Below, piece after piece: positions 5,926-8,604 of a DNA stretch of 8,604 bases. The notes beneath the pieces were generated by a model. The model had not been told where the DNA came from. It searched no databases and was given only the letters and a program-made list of their open reading frames with translations. Source of the stretch: JAJZQH01 sp041658465 (GTDB lineage Bacteria > UBA10199 > 2-02-FULL-44-16 > JAAZCA01); contig JBBAAC010000098.1 in assembly GCA_041658465.1 (NCBI GenBank), positions 1 to 8,604 of the forward strand, in the 5' to 3' direction. Both the position numbers and the translations under genes were made by a program. Position 1 is the first letter of the stretch, and each line of letters begins with the position of its first letter.

Positions 5926-6060
5926 GTCATTCCCGAGTGCCTTTCCGCCGGAGGCGGATCAGCCTCTGGCTGAAATCGGGAATCCAGCCTGCCTACCGGC
6001 AGGCAGGTGATTACATGGGATTCCCGCTTTCGCGGGAATGACATACGGGGCGGGAATGAC
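5926..6060. repeat. Composite multi-hairpin intergenic repeat (GTCATTCCCG family)
   Basis: The outer ends are GTCATTCCCG (5926-5935) and CGGGAATGAC (6033-6042), with a second CGGGAATGAC at 6051-6060. Inside lie four compact hairpins: TCCGCC-GGA-GGCGGA (5944-5958, short by one outer base), CAGCC-TCT-GGCTG (5960-5972), GCCTGCC-TACC-GGCAGGC (5987-6004) and ATTCCCGC-TTTC-GCGGGAAT (6020-6039). The last resembles the 20-bp dRS3-type repeat, ATTCCC-N8-GGGAAT, known from Neisseria and found in similar form elsewhere. It fills the convergent junction between the HEPN and trmJ genes, ending 4 bp from the trmJ stop, and may serve as a two-way transcription barrier; there is no T-tract. Confidence 0.75.
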
Positions 6061-6064
6061 AGGC

Positions 6065-6808
6065 TTACAAGCGCTTCTTCGCCCTGATCCTTGCCACGAG
6101 CCCCTCGATCATCCCCGCGTCGCGCGGCGCGAGGCCTGCCCTGCCGAAGATCTTCTCGAACTGGCCCAGTATCTTTGTGCGCACCCGGTTTCCTGGTTCG
6201 TCCTCGTAGCCTAGATCTCCAAGCATCGAGTCGATGAGCGCGAGCGAGGTTGCAATTTCAGAGCGAGGCACAAAGGTCTCGTCTGCGCGTGATGGTTTGT
6301 CGTCCAGAGACTTTCCTTCGGACTTTGCGCATTTGATCGCCCTCCGCACCTCATAGCACCCGAGCAGCACGGATTGCGCGAGATTGATGGACGGCAGCTT
6401 TGCCGATGTTGGTATCTCCACGATCGCGTCGCAGCGGCGGATCTCCGCGTTGGAGAGCCCCTTGTCCTCGCGGCCGAAGACTATAGCCGCGCCCCCGTCG
6501 TCTGCCCGCGCGGCAATCACCGGCGCGGCATCGGCGATGAGCATCTGGCGTTTTCTCCCGCGCCCTATGCGCCGTGTGAACGCTGCGGCATAGCCCACAT
6601 CAGCCAGCGCATCGTCGAGCGAAGAATACACGCGCGCGGCATCGAGCACGTCGCGCGCATCGACCGCCCATGTGAATGCGGGAGAGGTGAGGTGCGGCAC
6701 GGGATCGACGAGCCGCAGGTCGGTAAACCCGAAGTTCTTCATCGCGCGCGCTGCGGCCCCGATATTCGCGTCGCCCTGTGGTTCTACCAAGACTATAGCA
6801 AGCTTCAT
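6065..6808 (-). CDS. trmJ: tRNA (cytidine/uridine-2'-O-)-methyltransferase, TrmJ-type SPOUT enzyme
   Basis: A 247-residue SPOUT-fold methyltransferase, a length typical of TrmJ, which 2'-O-methylates position 32 of several tRNAs using S-adenosylmethionine. The three SpoU motifs are present: motif 1 N15-IGAAAR21 then AMKNFGF, motif 2 IVFGREDKGLSN (109-120), and motif 3 IPTSAKLPSINLAQSV (132-147). These build the trefoil-knot SAM site, with R21 as the expected catalytic Arg. The C-terminal 90 residues match the helical extension used for tRNA binding and dimerisation. I place the start at ATG 6808; an in-frame TTG directly before it (6811) is less likely. No good Shine-Dalgarno is present. The gene is convergent with the HEPN gene and divergent from the PilZ gene. 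TrmH-group relatives with other targets are the main alternative. Confidence 0.85.
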   Translation of the reverse strand: MKLAIVLVEPQGDANIGAAARAMKNFGFTDLRLVDPVPHLTSPAFTWAVDARDVLDAARVYSSLDDALADVGYAAAFTRRIGRGRKRQMLIADAAPVIAARADDGGAAIVFGREDKGLSNAEIRRCDAIVEIPTSAKLPSINLAQSVLLGCYEVRRAIKCAKSEGKSLDDKPSRADETFVPRSEIATSLALIDSMLGDLGYEDEPGNRVRTKILGQFEKIFGRAGLAPRDAGMIEGLVARIRAKKRL

Positions 6809-6816
6809 CAACTATC

Positions 6817-6845
6817 TTGATTCCTGATCGGTCGTCCATTGTCAA
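6817..6845 (-). promoter_or_regulatory. Candidate trmJ promoter
   Basis: On the minus strand, -35 TTGACA (6845-6840) is a perfect consensus; after 17 nt comes a weak -10 AATCAA (6822-6817). The predicted transcript start (about 6810) falls within about 2 nt of the ATG at 6808, again a near-leaderless layout with no Shine-Dalgarno. Confidence 0.35.
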
Positions 6846-6851
6846 CCACGT

Positions 6852-6887
6852 GCGAGAAAGGCCGGCAAAGCCAGTCAAGCCAGCAAG
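6852..6887 (-). repeat. Degenerate 9-bp tandem array, left arm
   Basis: Read on the minus strand from 6887 leftwards, four 9-bp units follow each other: CTTGCTGGC, TTGACTGGC, TTTGCCGGC, CTTTCTCGC. The consensus TTGACTGGC is the same as that of the array at 7001-7063, which runs the opposite way on the plus strand. The two arrays thus point away from the palindrome between them. Confidence 0.6.
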
Positions 6888-6902
6888 GTGGAAATGGTAC
6901 AT

Positions 6903-6986
6903 GATCTACCCCTCCCAACCTCCCCTTACAAAGGGGAGGAGACGTCGTTCCCCTCCTTTGTAAGGAGGGGTTAGGGGAGGTAGATC
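6903..6986. repeat. Palindromic repeat, copy 3 (arms pointing inward)
   Basis: An 84-bp imperfect palindrome centred on gacgtc (6941-6946). Its ends are gatctacc (6903-6910) and ggtagatc (6979-6986). Each half holds a perfect 9-bp hairpin: 6919-6939 (CCTCCCCTT-ACA-AAGGGGAGG) and 6950-6970 (CCCCTCCTT-TGT-AAGGAGGGG). The half-units are those of copies 1 and 2, but here gatctacc lies outside rather than at the centre, so the two units are joined head to head. It sits in the divergent spacer between trmJ and the PilZ gene. Confidence 0.85.
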
Positions 6987-7000
6987 GTGACATCTACCAC

Positions 7001-7063
7001 TTTGCTTGCTTTGCTGGCCTGACTGGCTTGACTGGCCCGACTGACACGACTAACATGACTTAC
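7001..7063 (+). repeat. Degenerate 9-bp tandem array, right arm
   Basis: Seven consecutive 9-bp units: TTTGCTTGC, TTTGCTGGC, CTGACTGGC, TTGACTGGC, CCGACTGAC, ACGACTAAC, ATGACTTAC. The pattern decays gradually toward the PilZ gene. The array mirrors the one at 6852-6887 across the palindrome. One unit supplies the -35 of the likely PilZ promoter. Confidence 0.75.
7028..7056 (+). promoter_or_regulatory. Candidate PilZ-gene promoter inside the 9-bp array
   Basis: -35 TTGACT (7028-7033, 5 of 6 consensus), a 17-nt spacer, then -10 TAACAT (7051-7056, 4 of 6). Transcription would start near 7063, leaving a 23-nt leader that contains the AAAGGAG ribosome site (7073-7079). The promoter elements are formed from the tandem repeat itself, so the repeat copy number would alter what lies upstream of the core promoter. 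Confidence 0.45.
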
Positions 7064-7085
7064 CCCATCTACAAAGGAGTCAACC

Positions 7086-7457
7086 ATGAGCTCAAGCGGC
7101 GCTGACAGAAGAAAATATGCTCGTCTGGACCTCGCGCTCACCGTGAGCTACCGCGTCGCAGGCCAGTCAGGCGGGCAGCCCGCAGACCCGAGAGATGCGG
7201 TCTCCAGCGACATAAGCCTGGGGGGATTGAGGCTCATGACGCCGGGGCCGCTGGAAAACGGCACGCTCCTGGATCTCGAGATCCTGCTGGGCGAGGAGGA
7301 AGACCACCCGCTCAAGGCCTCCGGCGAGGTCATGTGGCAGAACAAGATCTCTGCCACCAGCTATGAGACAGGGGTGATGATCCGCGGCATGCCAAACGAG
7401 GACAAGAGCAGGTTCATGCAGTTTGTTTTCGATCAGATGGCGAAGGTGGTAGCGTGA
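7086..7457 (+). CDS. PilZ-domain protein, probable c-di-GMP receptor
   Basis: A 123-residue single-domain PilZ protein. The start is set by AAAGGAG at 7073-7079, 6 bp before ATG 7086. Both ligand motifs are intact: RxxxR at R9-KYA-R13 (within DRRKYARLDL) and D/NxSxxG at D42-I-S44-LG-G47. The rest follows the usual beta-barrel pattern (LLDLEILL, GEVMWQN, YETGVMI) with a C-terminal helix. Such proteins relay c-di-GMP to motility, secretion or polysaccharide machinery by protein contact; the partner is not visible here. The gene ends 7 bp from the convergent two-receiver gene, and another signalling protein as neighbour supports a regulatory role. Family assignment is firm; binding is inferred from the motifs. 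Confidence 0.9.
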   Translation: MSSSGADRRKYARLDLALTVSYRVAGQSGGQPADPRDAVSSDISLGGLRLMTPGPLENGTLLDLEILLGEEEDHPLKASGEVMWQNKISATSYETGVMIRGMPNEDKSRFMQFVFDQMAKVVA

Positions 7458-7464
7458 AAGATGC

Positions 7465-8379
7465 TCAGGTGGAGATCTCTTCCCAGTCTCCGATCAAGCG
7501 CTTGATTTCGGCTATCAGTTGCTTGGTCTCAAAGGGTTTTACGATGTAGCCGTCCGAGCCCGCTGCCTCCGCCAGCTCGCGATCTTTGGGATGATTGCGG
7601 GCCGTGAGCATGATGATCGGGATCTCGCGATACTTTTCGTTGTACTTGAGCAGCCTGCACATCTGGAATCCGTCCAGCTTGGGAAGCATTATGTCCAGGA
7701 GGATCGCGTCCGGCATCTTCTTCTGTGCCTCCTTGAGTCCCTCCACGCCGTCGCCCGCGGTCGCAACGTCAAACCCGCTGAACGAGAGCAAATCGGACAA
7801 GAGCGTCTGCATGTCGGGCTCGTCATCCACGATCAGTACAAGGGGTTTGCTCCTTGGCCATTCTGGCTCCGGCTCCAGTTCCGGCTCGGTCGGCGCCTCT
7901 GATACAGGCGGCGCCTGCGGCGCAACCAGCTCGGGAGCTGTCTCAAACGCCCCTGGAACTGCAGCCGGCGTCTCGGCGGTTTCGCCACTGCCTGCCTTTC
8001 GCGAGGCCTTCTGGATCTCCAATATAGCGGCCACATGCATCAGCATCCGTTCGTGGTCTATCGGCTTTATCAGCAGGCCGGCGATGCCCTGGTGGGAGAG
8101 GTTGTCGCCTATGAGCTCGGGCGAGGTGGCGACGAGGACCGGGATCGTGAGCCCCTTTGCCTTGAGGATATCCATGAGCGCATAGCCCGAGAGGTCAGGG
8201 GGTTGCAGCTCCAATATTATCAGGTCCGGCTTCTCGCGGGTGATGAGTGCCAGAGCCGGGGTGCCGCCCTCAGATATGGCAATGGCGTATCCAGCCGCCG
8301 CAAGTACGCTGGAGACCGAATCTATAAAGGACTTTTGGCCGTTGAGTATCGCTATTTTGGCTTGCCCGCTTCCCGTCAT
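7465..8379 (-). CDS. Two-receiver response regulator with an N-terminal pseudo-receiver
   Basis: A 304-residue protein, ATG 8379 with an AGAGGG ribosome site about 7 bp upstream. Receiver 1 (about 8-122) is degenerate: the acidic pair after strand 1 is replaced by N13-G14-Q15 and the phosphoacceptor is E57 (DLIILELQPPDLSGY), while K105 is kept. A Pro/Glu/Ala-rich linker (about 130-178) follows. Receiver 2 (about 179-298) is complete: D185/D186, phosphoacceptor D229 (ILLDIMLP), T259 and K281. There is no DNA-binding or enzymatic output domain, so signalling must be through protein contacts, as in CheY- or DivK-like regulators. No histidine kinase is in the window. It is convergent with the PilZ gene (7-bp gap), so the two are not one operon. 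Confidence 0.9.
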   Translation of the reverse strand: MTGSGQAKIAILNGQKSFIDSVSSVLAAAGYAIAISEGGTPALALITREKPDLIILELQPPDLSGYALMDILKAKGLTIPVLVATSPELIGDNLSHQGIAGLLIKPIDHERMLMHVAAILEIQKASRKAGSGETAETPAAVPGAFETAPELVAPQAPPVSEAPTEPELEPEPEWPRSKPLVLIVDDEPDMQTLLSDLLSFSGFDVATAGDGVEGLKEAQKKMPDAILLDIMLPKLDGFQMCRLLKYNEKYREIPIIMLTARNHPKDRELAEAAGSDGYIVKPFETKQLIAEIKRLIGDWEEIST

Positions 8380-8500
8380 GCCTGTACCCTCTCATCAATG
8401 AACAAATATATCAATCCCCTGATTTTGGAGCCAGAAAATTAGGGTTGAAATTTTCACACAACCTTTTTGCGCACCTGGCGATAAGGAATGTGAGGTCACA

Positions 8501-8604
8501 ATGGCTCGCACCTACTACGAGATTTTACAAGTTGCAACAGATGCCGCATCCGAAGTCATCGCCGCGGCGTATCGAGCGCAAATGCATGCATTGCGCAAGC
8601 ACCC
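8501..8604 (+). CDS. J-domain (DnaJ-like) protein, N-terminal fragment
   Basis: ATG 8501, with TGAGGT (8491-8496) as ribosome site; 34 full codons are visible before the right edge. The sequence MARTYYEILQVATDAASEVIAAAYRAQ matches helices I and II of a J domain (canonical YYEILGV...I..AYR), and it reaches LRKHP at residues 31-35, where the HPD motif that stimulates Hsp70 ATPase is expected. The D of HPD and everything after lie outside the window. It may be a DnaJ-type co-chaperone or a signalling protein with an N-terminal J domain. It is divergent from the two-receiver gene across a 121-bp spacer. Confidence 0.8.
   Translation, partial: MARTYYEILQVATDAASEVIAAAYRAQMHALRKH

Noticed and set aside
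6809..6811. TTG as start of trmJ
   Set aside because: The ATG directly after it gives the normal TrmJ N-terminus (MKLAIVLVEP) and there is no ribosome site that would favour TTG.
6600..6902. Minus-strand frame with LAG/LTG/FAG-type tripeptide repeats overlapping the trmJ start
   Set aside because: The repeating residues come from the 9-bp tandem array read in frame; the rest is an out-of-frame shadow of trmJ with no ribosome site.
7001..7072. CRISPR-like or VNTR coding repeat
   Set aside because: Units are 9 bp, contiguous and degenerate without spacers, and no ribosome-bound frame covers them; this is a non-coding tandem repeat.
8443..8468. GGTTG...CAACC stem followed by five T residues as a terminator or attenuator
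   Set aside because: Only a 5-bp stem with an 11-nt loop, located in a divergent spacer upstream of both genes.

Overview
The window reads as an accessory-to-core stretch of a Gram-negative, fairly GC-rich bacterial chromosome. Evidence for this is a lipobox lipoprotein, Sec signal peptides, a CHASE2-type cyclase, PilZ and receiver proteins, and families of palindromic intergenic repeats. The style (second-messenger genes, M48/SH3 periplasmic proteins, G/C-rich palindromes between genes) recalls Deltaproteobacteria-like lineages. No ribosomal RNA or phylogenetic marker is present, so that placement is an inference.

Left part (1-3245, minus strand): a probable three-gene operon, transcribed right to left. 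It encodes a membrane CHASE2 + class III nucleotidyl cyclase (1137-3245), a small exported SH3-like protein (556-1029) and an exported M48-type metalloprotease that runs off the left edge (1-402). Both junctions between these genes carry a copy of the same palindromic repeat.

Middle (3246-5925, plus strand): after a divergent control region with two perfect or near-perfect dyads comes a large lipoprotein of unknown function (3475-4776). Its ends are GC-rich but its middle is AT-rich. It is followed by an AT-rich toxin-antitoxin pair: a wHTH-MNT nucleotidyltransferase antitoxin (4869-5504) overlapping a HEPN toxin (5485-5898). The promoter looks leaderless, with two identical palindromic operators 20 bp apart. 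The last 24 bp of the lipoprotein gene reappear directly after the HEPN stop codon with only synonymous changes. The pair therefore sits between two copies of the lipoprotein gene's 3' end, the signature of a cassette insertion or paralogue exchange.

Right part (5926-8604): a composite multi-hairpin repeat lies at the convergent junction between the HEPN gene and trmJ. It is followed by trmJ (tRNA 2'-O-methyltransferase, minus strand), a symmetrical repeat structure (two diverging 9-bp tandem arrays around an 84-bp palindrome) in the divergent spacer, a PilZ (c-di-GMP receptor) gene, a convergent two-receiver regulator whose first receiver has Glu in place of the phospho-accepting Asp, and the first 34 codons of a J-domain protein at the right edge.

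The genes share themes of second-messenger and phosphorelay signalling (cyclase, PilZ, receivers), envelope proteins and genome plasticity. The most unusual part is the mosaic lipoprotein gene with its duplicated 3' end and the tightly controlled HEPN/MNT cassette. No gene-free stretch exceeds 300 bp; the longest spacers (3246-3474 and about 6809-7085) are described as features.
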